NCBI GenBank assembly: GCA_965208395.1
Contig: CBDBON010000003.1
Span: forward strand, 620,001 to 684,000
Length of the DNA: 64,000 nucleotides
Source: CBDBON01 sp965208395
GTDB lineage: Bacteria; Chloroflexota; Dehalococcoidia; Lucifugimonadales; CBDBON01
Reading direction: 5' to 3'
Shown: positions 52,975 to 61,800 of the stretch, one piece after another
Position numbering within the stretch: position 1 is the stretch's first letter
Layout of the letters: each line of letters begins with the position of its first letter
Notes under the pieces: model-generated
Seen by the model: the letters and a program-made list of their open reading frames with translations, nothing else
What the model was told of the DNA's origin: nothing
Databases searched by the model: none
Made by a program: the position numbers and the translations under genes

Positions 52975-54228
52975 ATGGGGGCGGAGATGGACATAAACAG
53001 GATACGACAGGACTTTCCCATCCTGTCTAGGGAGGTCCACGGACTCCCTCTGGTCTACCTGGATAACGCGGCAACCTCTCAGAAGCCGCGAAGCGTGATA
53101 CAGGCCCTGGCCGACTACTACGAAGGGTACAACTCCAACGTACACAGGGGTGTCCATTCGCTGAGCATGGAGGCCACCGACTGGTACGAGAAGGCTCGCG
53201 CCAAGGTGGCGCGCTTCATTGGCGCGGCTGAGCCCGAATCGATAGTCTGGACCAGGAACACGACGGAAGGGATCAACCTGGTCGCTCACACCTGGGCGCG
53301 GCAGAATATCAGGCCCGGGGACGAGATTGTCGTCTCGCAGATAGAGCACCACAGCAATCTGGTGCCCTGGCAGCAGGTTGCGGCCGCGCAGGGAGCGGAG
53401 CTCCGCTTCCTGCCGATGGCGGATGACGGGTCGATGGACATGGGAGAGGTCGATTCCATCATCACGCCTCGCACGAGACTGCTGGCGGTTGTCCACTCCA
53501 GCAACTCGCTGGGGACGATCCATCCGGTCAAGGACCTGGCTGCGATGGCCCGCTCCGTTGGCGCAGCCGTCCTGGTCGACGGCGCGCAGAGCGTCCCGCA
53601 CATGCCGGTCGATGTCGCAGACCTCGACTGCGACTTCCTCGCCTTCTCGGGGCACAAGATGATGGGCCCAACCGGCATCGGCGCGCTGTATGTGAAACGC
53701 GACGTCCTCGAGGAGATGCAGCCCTTCCTGACGGGCGGCGAGATGGTGCTGGAGGTATCCTACGAACGGGCTTCCTGGAACGCCCTCCCGATGCGTTTTG
53801 AGGCTGGCACGCCCAACATCGCGGACGCCATCGCCCTGGGGGCCGCTGTCGACTATCTCGACGCCCTTGGCATGGACAACGTGAGGACTCACGAGGTGGA
53901 GCTGACCCGGTACGCGCTGGAGCGGTTCCGGGAGCTTGAGGAGATCGACGTCTTCGGCCCCGCGGACCTCGACAGGAGAGGCGGGGTCGTCTCGTTCAAC
54001 TCGGCCGATGTCCATCCGCACGATCTGGGAACGGTGCTGGACAGACAGGGCATCGCGATACGCACCGGCCACCACTGCACGATGCCCGTCATGCGGAAGC
54101 TCGGACTGGCGGCGACAGCGAGGGCCAGCTTCTACGCCTACAACACAGAGGACGAGATCGACCTCCTCGTGGACGGCATCAAGCGGGCGCTCAGATACTT
54201 CGGGGATGGCGTTGGAAGGACTGGATAA
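52975..54228 (+). CDS. sufS: Cysteine desulfurase SufS
   Basis: A 417-residue PLP enzyme of the group II desulfurases. YLDNAATSQKPRSVI at the start, PLP Lys in FSGHKMMGPTGIG, and the persulfide Cys at about residue 368 in RTGHHCTMPVM are visible. It extracts sulfur from cysteine and passes it to SufU. Starts possible at 52975 or 52987 (MDINRIRQDFP). The 3' end overlaps the second sufU by 23 nt. Confidence 0.95.
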   Translation: MGAEMDINRIRQDFPILSREVHGLPLVYLDNAATSQKPRSVIQALADYYEGYNSNVHRGVHSLSMEATDWYEKARAKVARFIGAAEPESIVWTRNTTEGINLVAHTWARQNIRPGDEIVVSQIEHHSNLVPWQQVAAAQGAELRFLPMADDGSMDMGEVDSIITPRTRLLAVVHSSNSLGTIHPVKDLAAMARSVGAAVLVDGAQSVPHMPVDVADLDCDFLAFSGHKMMGPTGIGALYVKRDVLEEMQPFLTGGEMVLEVSYERASWNALPMRFEAGTPNIADAIALGAAVDYLDALGMDNVRTHEVELTRYALERFRELEEIDVFGPADLDRRGGVVSFNSADVHPHDLGTVLDRQGIAIRTGHHCTMPVMRKLGLAATARASFYAYNTEDEIDLLVDGIKRALRYFGDGVGRTG

Positions 54229-54664
54229 CGTCTACCGCGACGCCATCCTGGAGCACCGTCTACACCCCAGAAACCATCAGGCCCTGGACGAAGCCGACGT
54301 CGTCGCGGACAGCATCAACCCGTTCTGCGGCGACGAGATACACCTGCAGATGCTTCTGGACGACGGAGGCAGGGTGTACCGGATAGGCGTGCAGGGAGAG
54401 GGCTGCTCCATAAACCGGGCGACCGGCTCCATGCTCGCCGAGGCGGTCGATGGCAAGAGCCTGTCTGAGATAGAGAGGCTGTCCTCGGTATTCAGGGGAA
54501 TGATGAGAGGCGAGGCCGTGTCTGAAGAGGAGCGGCGGCTCCTGGGGGATCTCGTGGAGCTGGAAGGCGTCCGGGAGTTCCCGGTGCGGATCAAGTGCAG
54601 CCTACTCGCCTGGTCTGCCCTGGACGACGCTATGGACGATTTCTCCGGTACGCAGGGAGCGTAA
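54206..54664 (+). CDS. sufU: SufU-type protein, copy 2
   Basis: A 152-residue SufU paralogue. It keeps Cys and Asp in NPFCGDEIHL, Cys in GEGCSINRATG and Cys in RIKCSLLAWSAL, so all metal ligands are present. It differs from copy 1 in the N-terminal half and in the loop before the last Cys. Start at 54206 gives the family N-terminus (LDNVYRDAILEH); the open frame continues upstream inside sufS without homology. Last gene of the SUF operon. Confidence 0.92.
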   Translation: MALEGLDNVYRDAILEHRLHPRNHQALDEADVVADSINPFCGDEIHLQMLLDDGGRVYRIGVQGEGCSINRATGSMLAEAVDGKSLSEIERLSSVFRGMMRGEAVSEEERRLLGDLVELEGVREFPVRIKCSLLAWSALDDAMDDFSGTQGA

Positions 54665-54689
54665 GCCCCCGCCGCTACCAATTCCGTCG

Positions 54690-56408
54690 CTACCGTTCGA
54701 TCCACACCCGCGACCAGTGAGCGTACTCGAAGAGCGCGAAGTTGGGATAAAGATTCCTGACCCATGGCCATGAGCCGACGACGAGGCTGTGGGCGGCGGG
54801 CATGAAGCGGTACGCCTCTTCCAGGGCGCGTAGCTGTATCTCACGCACCAGCCGCTGCCTCTCTGCCGGGTCCATCTCGTCGGCCTGCGCCTCTATAAGG
54901 CCGTCGAGCTCGTCGTCGGCATGTCCCGTGGTGTTCAGGCGGCCCCGGCTGTGCAGCACCCCGAGCAGGTACTGGTTCGGCGTGGTCAGATGAGCCGGAG
55001 GGCCGATGAACATCTGGAAGTCGCCGCCGACCCACACCTCGTCGGCGTACGAGACCCGGTCGATCTTCTCCAGCTTGGGCGCGAATCCGGCGGCCGCCAT
55101 CTCATCGGCGACGAGGTTGGCGTGAGCGAGGTAGGAGTCTCCGAAGCCACCCACCCTGATCGTCACAGGGACGGGGGCGCCTGGGGATATCTCAGCCAGC
55201 AGGGCCCGCGCCTCCTGGGGCCGGGCGAATAGGGCCGCTAACTCCGACTCGTCGAGCAGCCAGCCGGAAACGGCGGCGGGGAGGCCGGTGCCGACCGAGG
55301 CCGCCCCGTGCCACACCTCGTCGATCGCTCTCCACGGGTCCATCGCAAGGCGGGCCGCCCGGCGCAGCCTGGGGTCGTCGAAAGGAGAGCGGACGGTGCT
55401 CATCCCGATCTCGACACCTCCGCCGGACTTGGGGATGAGCGTAAAGTCTATGTCGGGCCTCGTCTCTCTGAGACTCGTCCAGAGCTGCGGCGACAGAAGA
55501 TGGACGTCCAGCGAACCGGTGGTGAAGGCAGCGTCCAGCGAGACCCGGTCGGGGACTACCTGCACCATCAGACGGTCGACGAACGGCAGCCCGCGCTCGA
55601 AGTAGTTCGGGTTACGGTCAAAGGCGTGGGCCGCGCTCTCGCCCGACGAACGGAGAATCCACGGCCCCGTCCCTACGGTCGGCCCCTCCATGAGATCGCC
55701 GTTCAGCGCCACGGCTTCGGAGGCGACGATCTTGGAGCGGCCGTCTGCTAGCGCCAGCATGAAGTCGGCATCGGGGAGAGCCAGCGATACGGTGAGGCTC
55801 ATCGGGCCTGTCGCTGCGACCGAGTCGATCCCATGCAGCAGCGCCGCATTCGGAAAGTCCGGTGTCTGCTGACGCGTGTAGCTGTACACGAAATCTTCGG
55901 TGACGATGCCGCGTCCGTTGACGGGGGAGATGTCATGCCACCTCGCCTCGTCGCGGAGGTGAAAGATGAAGGTCCGGTCGTCGGCCATCTCCCATGAGTG
56001 GCACAGCTCGCACTCCACGGCCATGCTGGGAAGGTCGACATCCGGCCCGGACTCCAGTCTGAGCAGACGGCTGTAGGCAAGACCAGGTCCCCATGTGGCA
56101 AGCGCGGGAGAGGCGTCCTGGTGAACATCGTAGTGGCGGACGCCGTTGGAGGTAGCCAGTCGCAGGGTGCCTCCATACGTTCCGTCTGCGATGGGGGTGG
56201 GAACCGAGCGCGTGGGCGCCGGCCTCGCCGTCGGCGGTACGGCCGTGGGCGAGGCGGTCGGAGCGGGAGTGGCCGTCCACGTGGGAATGGGTGGGCGTGA
56301 GGCTGGGGACGGCTCGATCGCAGGCGGTTGAGCGGTCTCCGGATCGGAGCAGCCGCTAACGACGACGAGACAACTGATCAGAACGGAGAGGAGCGGAGTG
56401 AGGCGCAC
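54690..56408 (-). CDS. ABC transporter solute-binding lipoprotein (family 5)
   Basis: A 572-residue extracytoplasmic solute-binding protein of the peptide/nickel type. The N-terminal signal peptide ends in a lipobox VVSGC, with Cys20 to be lipidated. A Pro/Thr/Ala-rich linker of about 50 residues follows, as is common in Chloroflexota lipoproteins. The domain has FVYSYTRQQTPDF and later VWHGAASVGTGLPAAVS regions of the fold. No permease or ATPase gene is adjacent, so it may serve a distant transporter. Upstream of it, 12 nt away, is a flippase-like gene on the same strand. Confidence 0.87.
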   Translation of the reverse strand: MRLTPLLSVLISCLVVVSGCSDPETAQPPAIEPSPASRPPIPTWTATPAPTASPTAVPPTARPAPTRSVPTPIADGTYGGTLRLATSNGVRHYDVHQDASPALATWGPGLAYSRLLRLESGPDVDLPSMAVECELCHSWEMADDRTFIFHLRDEARWHDISPVNGRGIVTEDFVYSYTRQQTPDFPNAALLHGIDSVAATGPMSLTVSLALPDADFMLALADGRSKIVASEAVALNGDLMEGPTVGTGPWILRSSGESAAHAFDRNPNYFERGLPFVDRLMVQVVPDRVSLDAAFTTGSLDVHLLSPQLWTSLRETRPDIDFTLIPKSGGGVEIGMSTVRSPFDDPRLRRAARLAMDPWRAIDEVWHGAASVGTGLPAAVSGWLLDESELAALFARPQEARALLAEISPGAPVPVTIRVGGFGDSYLAHANLVADEMAAAGFAPKLEKIDRVSYADEVWVGGDFQMFIGPPAHLTTPNQYLLGVLHSRGRLNTTGHADDELDGLIEAQADEMDPAERQRLVREIQLRALEEAYRFMPAAHSLVVGSWPWVRNLYPNFALFEYAHWSRVWIER

Positions 56409-56420
56409 CGTTCCGCCCGC

Positions 56421-57401
56421 CTACCCGCCGTCGGGCCGCCCGCCGCGACCGATCAGCCCTAGGAGCCTGCGCATCGAGCCTACTCCCTCCCGCGGTAGAA
56501 AGACCGCGGCGATGAGCGTGGGCGGGAGGAAGAAGACGGCGTGCGTCAGAACGGCCGTGCCGAATCCGGCCTCGCGCTCCACGCCGAAGAACTCCAGGAC
56601 GTAGACGACGGCGAACTCGAAGGTGCCGACCGCGCTCGGCGCGGACGGAATAGCGGTCGCGAAGAAGATGACGCCCATGATGACCAGTGTAGCGGTTGGC
56701 AGCGAGATGTCGAGGTCTACGGCCTTGGCGACCGTCCACGCCGTCACTCCGACGAGCGCCCAGTAGACCACCGTCAGGAGCAGCGACGCCGCGAGTCTCT
56801 CTCGTCGGCCGACGAGCTCCCGTGCAGCGGCGGCGAAGGCGCTGAGAAAGCGCAGGCGCCGGAGCGGCGCAAGGAACGGCACTCCCCATACGAGCAGAAG
56901 CACCAGCAGGACGGCGAGGGCTGAGAAGCCTACCGCGCCCCAGACGTAGGGTTTGAAGGAGGACATCTCAGGCACCAGGAGGAGGGCGATTCCGAGAACC
57001 GCGGTGCTGACGAAGATGTCGAGAACCCTCTCCATGCCGAGAGTGGCGAGGGCCTTAGCCCCGTCCACACGGTCCCTGAGCACCAGCACCGCGAGCTGAA
57101 CGGGCTCGCTCGCTATGCGCACCGGCACGAGGTTGTTCAGTCCGATCCCCTCGTTCTGGACGATGAAGAGCCGGCCAACCGATATCTCCTCGTCAAAGAA
57201 GAGGAGCCTCCACCGGCAGGCCCTTAGCCAGCTGGCGAAGATGAAGATGAGCAGCCCGGCAACGACAAGGGGAACGGAGAGGCTCTCGAACTGGCCTCTG
57301 ACTACGCCCCAGTCCAGTCCGCGAAGCGCCAGCCATCCCAGCCCGGCGCTGGCCGCCAGCCCTAGCCCGATCTGAGCTCCGACGCTCAGGTTGCGGCGCA
57401 A
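56421..57401 (-). CDS. Flippase-like membrane protein (LPG synthase TM family)
   Basis: A 326-residue protein with about eight helices of the lysylphosphatidylglycerol-synthase transmembrane/UPF0104 family (PF03706). FIFASWLRACRWRLLFFD, the NLVPVRIASEPVQL stretch and FFATAIPSAPSAVGTFEFAV are the typical parts. Members flip lipids or lipid-linked sugars. The soluble aminoacyltransferase domain of MprF is absent. No specific substrate. It is in the same direction as, and 12 nt before, the lipoprotein gene. Confidence 0.85.
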   Translation of the reverse strand: MRRNLSVGAQIGLGLAASAGLGWLALRGLDWGVVRGQFESLSVPLVVAGLLIFIFASWLRACRWRLLFFDEEISVGRLFIVQNEGIGLNNLVPVRIASEPVQLAVLVLRDRVDGAKALATLGMERVLDIFVSTAVLGIALLLVPEMSSFKPYVWGAVGFSALAVLLVLLLVWGVPFLAPLRRLRFLSAFAAAARELVGRRERLAASLLLTVVYWALVGVTAWTVAKAVDLDISLPTATLVIMGVIFFATAIPSAPSAVGTFEFAVVYVLEFFGVEREAGFGTAVLTHAVFFLPPTLIAAVFLPREGVGSMRRLLGLIGRGGRPDGG

Positions 57402-57438
57402 CTGTCACTCTTGCTCAACCAGGTTGACACGACAGGTC

Positions 57439-57458
57439 TACTATAGCGGGCCATAGTA
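57439..57458. promoter_or_regulatory. Palindrome in the flippase/tatD divergent gap
   Basis: TACTAT-N8-ATAGTA, perfect 6-bp arms. The right arm runs into a TATAAT box (57457-57462). A TTGACA occurs at 57424-57429 but 27 bp away from it. It could be an operator for either or both divergent genes. Confidence 0.45.
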
Positions 57459-57500
57459 TAATCCGCACCTGTTCGACCCTGCTGCGTGGGAGCGAGCCCT

Positions 57501-58325
57501 ATGCTCATCGACTGTCACGTCCACCTCGATTCCTTCTCGGACCGGGAGGTGGGGGAGATTCTGGATCGCGCCAACGAGGTCGGCGTCGGCTTCGTCATCT
57601 CCGCCGGCACGACCCTCGCGTCGTCCAGGCGGTCCGTCGAGTTATCCGCTAGGTTTCGGGGACTGTTTTCGGGTGTCGGGGTCCACCCGATGGACATCAG
57701 GGGACCCTTCGACGACGAGACGCTATCCGGTCTACACGGGCTGGCCGCGTCCACCGAGAAGGTACTGGTGATCAGCGAGATTGGGCTCGACTTCATGGAG
57801 GGCGCGCCCGACAGGGCCCTTCAGTATCCGGCCTTCCGTGAGCAGATACGTCTCGCGAGGGAGCTTGGCCTGCCCATCGTGTTTCACAGCCGGGAATCGC
57901 ACGCGGAGGTTTTCCGCGTGCTGAGGGAGGAGCGTGCGTACGAGGTGGGAGGCGCGATGCACTACTTCCAGGCAGACGAGTCGACCGCTATGAAGGCGAT
58001 CGATCTGGGATTCTACGTCTCGCTGGCCCGGCCGCTGCTCCGTCTGCCCCATCTCCAGGAGGTGGCAGCGCGTCTGCCGCTCGACAGCGTCGTGCTGGAG
58101 ACGGACGCGGCGCCTCAGCCCTTCAAGGCAAAGCGCGAGAACTGGACGGAGCCGCGCCACCTCAGGCCGGTCGCCGAGAGACTTGCCCAGCTACAGGGGA
58201 AGAGCGTCGAGGAGGTGGAGCAGGTGGTGGCCGGCAATATGGAGAGACTGCTCGGCAGCCGATGGAACGCCGTCGTCTGCAACCTCCCCGATGGGCAGGA
58301 GAAGCCAGAAGAGCAGGACTTGTGA
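57501..58325 (+). CDS. tatD: TatD-family metal-dependent deoxyribonuclease/hydrolase
   Basis: A 274-residue TIM-barrel hydrolase. HxH in DCHVHLDSF (near residue 7), Glu in ISEIGLDF, His in VFHSRESH, His in AMHYFQ and Asp in LETDAAPQPF give the full metal set. The start at ATG 57501 is preferred to GTG 57486 because GGGAG lies 8 nt upstream. Family members are 3'-5' DNases or D-aminoacyl hydrolase-like enzymes. Its last 135 nt overlap the 3' end of a gene on the other strand. Confidence 0.9.
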   Translation: MLIDCHVHLDSFSDREVGEILDRANEVGVGFVISAGTTLASSRRSVELSARFRGLFSGVGVHPMDIRGPFDDETLSGLHGLAASTEKVLVISEIGLDFMEGAPDRALQYPAFREQIRLARELGLPIVFHSRESHAEVFRVLREERAYEVGGAMHYFQADESTAMKAIDLGFYVSLARPLLRLPHLQEVAARLPLDSVVLETDAAPQPFKAKRENWTEPRHLRPVAERLAQLQGKSVEEVEQVVAGNMERLLGSRWNAVVCNLPDGQEKPEEQDL

Positions 58326-58796
58326 CACCCACCATCCGGTGAATGCGGCTCCGAACGCCTTGAGCCAGTCATGGCCCTGGACGTGTCTGACCGCCGCTGT
58401 TACCGTCGCCAGCATCCAGAGCCTGACCAGCAACTGGACCCATTCTCCGAGCACAGGTGCTGTGATGAGCACTAAGAGTATGCCCGGGCCGTAGGCTGTC
58501 CCGATGCCGCGGAGGAGCGCGCGGTAGGCCGCGTCACCGCCGAAGAGCCTGGAGCCGACGAACCAGGCCGTCGCGCTCCACAGTCCCCATCCGACGAGTG
58601 TGGTGCTGACGGCCAGCGAGGCGACGAGTCCCGGCGCGGCCTCGCCTCCGAGCGGCTCGTTGCGCACGCCGAGGCCGAAGGCGATGGCCGCCACTCCGAC
58701 GACCGCCATCGCCCCGATGAGCGGCTGCGGCTCGTCGTGGACTCCCTTGTAGGCGGAGCCGTCCAGGACCGCGGCCTTCAATGCTCTCTTAAGCAA
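58191..58796 (-). CDS. Yip1-like multi-pass membrane protein
   Basis: A 201-residue protein with about five hydrophobic helices (GAMAVVGVAAIAFGLG, SLAVSTTLVGWGLWSATAWFVG, YGPGILLVLITAPVLG, MLATVTAAVRHV and AFTGWWVSQVLLFWLLLP). It resembles Yip1-domain proteins in layout (AAVLDGSAYKGVHDEP at the start, GxxYRALLRG). The last 38 residues lie antisense to tatD and look low in conservation. Function unknown. It diverges from the S26 peptidase gene. Confidence 0.68.
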   Translation of the reverse strand: MLKRALKAAVLDGSAYKGVHDEPQPLIGAMAVVGVAAIAFGLGVRNEPLGGEAAPGLVASLAVSTTLVGWGLWSATAWFVGSRLFGGDAAYRALLRGIGTAYGPGILLVLITAPVLGEWVQLLVRLWMLATVTAAVRHVQGHDWLKAFGAAFTGWWVSQVLLFWLLLPIGEVADDGVPSAAEQSLHIAGHHLLHLLDALPL

Positions 58797-58839
58797 CCCG
58801 GGACACTCCGTACGCCTCTATAATGTGCCGGGAGAGCAT

Positions 58840-59283
58840 ATGCGCATCTACACGGTCAGGGGTGAGAGCATGCTCCCGTCCATCAGCGACGGAGAGAGGC
58901 TGCTGGTCAGCACCGGCGTGGTTAAGGGGGGGCAGTCCCGCGGAGAGATCGTGGTGTACAGGCGGCCGGGGGCGAGCCCGGCGCACAGCCTCAAGAGAGT
59001 CGTAGGCATGCCGGGAGAAAAGATACGGTTGAGCGACGGGATGCTGTTCATCGACGGGGAGCATCACGCCGAGCCCTATCTCGGCGGCCTGCCTGCGGCG
59101 GTCGGCCTCGGCGACCGGTCGTGGAGGTTGGACGCCGAGGAGTACTTCGTCATGGGGGACAACCGGGCTCACAGCACGGACAGCAGACACCACGGCCCCA
59201 TCGGGGCGGATACCATCGTCGGAAGGGCGTGGCTCCGCATCTGGCCTCCGGACCGCATGGGGTCGCTTCGACGCCGTCCCTAG
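58840..59283 (+). CDS. S26-family peptidase (signal peptidase I-like, no membrane anchor)
   Basis: A 147-residue protein with the serine-lysine dyad of family S26: Ser10 in RGESMLPSI and Lys52 in SLKRVVGMPGE. The box-E like segment VMGDNRAHSTDSRHHGPI is complete. There is no N-terminal membrane helix, which most bacterial type I signal peptidases have, so it may be a small nickel-SOD-maturase-like or cytosolic variant. GGGAG lies 5 nt before ATG 58840; a GTG at 58825 would add five residues. A TATAAT sits at 58819-58824. Confidence 0.82.
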   Translation: MRIYTVRGESMLPSISDGERLLVSTGVVKGGQSRGEIVVYRRPGASPAHSLKRVVGMPGEKIRLSDGMLFIDGEHHAEPYLGGLPAAVGLGDRSWRLDAEEYFVMGDNRAHSTDSRHHGPIGADTIVGRAWLRIWPPDRMGSLRRRP

Positions 59284-60263
59284 TGTCCGGAGTTTAGCCA
59301 GGCTGCGATCTCCTTGGCGTGATAGCTGAGTATCAGGTCGGCGCCGGCGCGTTTGATGCCTGTCAATATCTCCACAGTGACCTGGAAGCCGTCTATCCAC
59401 TCGTTCTCGGCGGCTGCCTTGACCATGGCATACTCGCCGCTGACGTTGTAGGCGGCAACCGGACATCCGAAGGTCTCTTTGGCCCTGGCGAGGACGTCCA
59501 GGTAGGGGAGCGCCGGCTTGACCATGACGATGTCGGCGCCCTCCCGGATATCCTGCTCGATCTCGCGCATGGCCTGCCGCACGTTGGGCGGGTCGAGCTG
59601 GTAGCCCCGGCGGTCGCCGAACTGGGGCGCCGAGTCGGCGGCCACTCTGAAAGGCCCATAGAGGCCGGAGGCGTATTTGACCGAGTAGGACATGATGGGA
59701 GTATCGTGAAGGCCGCGGGCGTCCAGAGCCTCCCTGATGGCGCCGACCTGGCCGTCCATCATCGCCGACGGAGCGACGACGTCGGCTCCCGCCTCGGCCT
59801 GACATACGGCCGTCTGCGCCAGCAGATCGAGGGTGCGGTCATTGTCCACCCTGCCGCGGACGATCACTCCACAGTGACCGTGGTCGGTATACTCGCAGAG
59901 ACATGCGTCGGCGATCACCATGAGCTCAGGGACTGTCTGCTTGATTACCCGAATGGCCTCCTGGACGATGCCTCCGGGCGCATACGCCTCTGTCCCCTCC
60001 GGGTCCTTTCTCTCTGGAATGCCGAAGAGAAGGACGCCGGGGATGCCGAGATCCACGATCTCCCCCACCTCGGCGATGAGGTGGTCGAGCGAGAGCTGGT
60101 ATACGCCGGGCATAGGCGGGATCTCTGCCCGCACATCTCTGCCGTGAGTCACAAACATCGGCAGGATGAAATCGCCGACGTTGAGCTGGGTCTCCTGGGT
60201 CATGCGGCGAAGCACCGGGTTCTCGCGCAGTCTGCGGAGTCTGACCTGTGGAAAGCTACTCAT
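59280..60263 (-). CDS. hemB: Delta-aminolevulinic acid dehydratase (porphobilinogen synthase)
   Basis: A 327-residue HemB. The zinc-type cysteine cluster is present in DACLCEYTDHGHCGV; the two active-site Lys lie in MSYSVKYASG and MVKPALPYLD. It joins two 5-aminolevulinates to porphobilinogen. It is the last gene of the minus-strand tetrapyrrole operon, overlapping cobA-hemD by 8 nt, and meets the S26 gene tail to tail with a 4-nt overlap. Confidence 0.95.
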   Translation of the reverse strand: MSSFPQVRLRRLRENPVLRRMTQETQLNVGDFILPMFVTHGRDVRAEIPPMPGVYQLSLDHLIAEVGEIVDLGIPGVLLFGIPERKDPEGTEAYAPGGIVQEAIRVIKQTVPELMVIADACLCEYTDHGHCGVIVRGRVDNDRTLDLLAQTAVCQAEAGADVVAPSAMMDGQVGAIREALDARGLHDTPIMSYSVKYASGLYGPFRVAADSAPQFGDRRGYQLDPPNVRQAMREIEQDIREGADIVMVKPALPYLDVLARAKETFGCPVAAYNVSGEYAMVKAAAENEWIDGFQVTVEILTGIKRAGADLILSYHAKEIAAWLNSGH

Positions 60264-61800
60264 GGCGTGAGATCCTTTCGGCGTAGTAGTCTTCGAGAGA
60301 GGACACTAGGCCGGCGACCGTATGCTCACCAGCTACTATATCAACAGTCAGGCCCGACTCTCTAGCCGCCGCGGCCGTCGCGGGGCCTATGCAGGCGATG
60401 ACGGCGCGCGACAGCGCCTCTGTGCGGCCCTCCAGCAGTCCGAGGAGGTTCGTGACGGTGGATGAGCTGGTGAAGGCCGCGGCGTCTACTCCCTCGTCGA
60501 TGAGACTCTTGGCGCGAACCGTCGCTCCCTCGGGCCTAACCGTGTGGTAGGCGACGACCGGATCGACACTGGCGCCCACGGCGGCCAGTCTTCTTTCGAG
60601 GACGGCGCCGCCGATGTCGGCGCGCGGAATGAGGACCGCGCGCCCGCCGAACGACTCTCGGTCGAGCTCCCGGAACACCCCCTCCGCCGAATAGACCTCA
60701 GGCATGCGGTCGGCGATGATGCCGCATTCCCGGAGGGCGGCGGCGGTCGCCGGACCCACCGCCATTACGCGCACGCCCCAAAAGGCCCTCGCGTCCAACC
60801 CGAGGTCGCAGAGCCGGTCGAAGAGCGCGCGGACCGCGTTGGCGCTGGCGAAGACCGTCCAGTCATACGTGGACAGCCTGCGGAGTCTCTCGTCGAGAGG
60901 TCCTCTCTCCCTCGCTGGCCTTATCTCGATTGTCGGAAGCTCTATCGCCTCCGCGCCACGCCGTCCGAGTAGGTCGGACATCGCGCCTGCCTGCGAGCGG
61001 GTGCGCGTCACGAGGACCTTCCTGCCGAACAGGGGACGGCTGTCGAGCCAGCCGAGGCGGGCGGCGGCGTTGACGACGCTGCCAAAGACGGCGACCACCG
61101 GAGGCGTCAGACCGGCGGAGACTCCCCTATCTGCGATGTCGGAGACGGTGCCGAAGACCGTCTCCTGCGCGGGCGCGGCGCCCCACCGCACCAGCGCCGC
61201 CGGAGTGTCCTCAGGATAGCCGCCCCGCTTCAGGGCGCGGACGATGGCCTCAAGATTCTCCCATCCCATCAGCACGACTAGGGTGCCGCCGAGCCGCGCG
61301 AGCTGGTCCCAGTCGACGGTCGATCCCCCCTTGTCCGGCGCCTCGTTTCCGGTCACGACAGTGAAGGAGGAGGCCGTGCCCCGGTGGGTGACGGGGATGC
61401 CGGCGTAGGCGGGAGCGGCGATGGCCGACGTGACTCCGGGAACGACCTCGAAGGGTATCCCCGCCTCCGCAAGAGCCTCCGCTTCCTCGCCCCCTCTGCC
61501 GAACACGAAGGGGTCCCCTCCCTTGAGCCGCACCACCGCCCTGCCCTCTCTAGCCTCGGAGACGAGGGCGCGATTGATCTCGTCCTGCCGTCTGCCCCCA
61601 TCTCCGGGTGTCTTGCCCGCGTCGATCAGACGCGCGGACGGCCCCGCCGCACGGAGAAGCCTCCTGTCGACCAGTCGGTCGTACAGGAGGACGTCTGCCG
61701 ACTCGATGCACTGGAGTCCTCTGACGGTTATGAGGCCGGGGTCGCCGGGGCCGGCGCCGACCAGGACGACCGTGCCGGGCCTCACCGCGCCGGCGGTCAC
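60256..61800 (-). CDS. cobA-hemD: Fused uroporphyrinogen III C-methyltransferase/uroporphyrinogen III synthase
   Basis: A 514-residue fusion. The CobA part (about residues 1-245) has VGAGPGDPGLITVRG, RLKGGDPFVFGRGGEEAEAL and GIPVTHRGTASS. The HemD part (about 255-505) has VTRTRSQAGAM and AFTSSSTVTNL. It makes uroporphyrinogen III and methylates it to precorrin-2. The start is GTG 61800, whose GTGA overlaps the hemC stop; the open frame reaches 62004 but that part is not homologous. Confidence 0.93.
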   Translation of the reverse strand: MTAGAVRPGTVVLVGAGPGDPGLITVRGLQCIESADVLLYDRLVDRRLLRAAGPSARLIDAGKTPGDGGRRQDEINRALVSEAREGRAVVRLKGGDPFVFGRGGEEAEALAEAGIPFEVVPGVTSAIAAPAYAGIPVTHRGTASSFTVVTGNEAPDKGGSTVDWDQLARLGGTLVVLMGWENLEAIVRALKRGGYPEDTPAALVRWGAAPAQETVFGTVSDIADRGVSAGLTPPVVAVFGSVVNAAARLGWLDSRPLFGRKVLVTRTRSQAGAMSDLLGRRGAEAIELPTIEIRPARERGPLDERLRRLSTYDWTVFASANAVRALFDRLCDLGLDARAFWGVRVMAVGPATAAALRECGIIADRMPEVYSAEGVFRELDRESFGGRAVLIPRADIGGAVLERRLAAVGASVDPVVAYHTVRPEGATVRAKSLIDEGVDAAAFTSSSTVTNLLGLLEGRTEALSRAVIACIGPATAAAARESGLTVDIVAGEHTVAGLVSSLEDYYAERISRHE

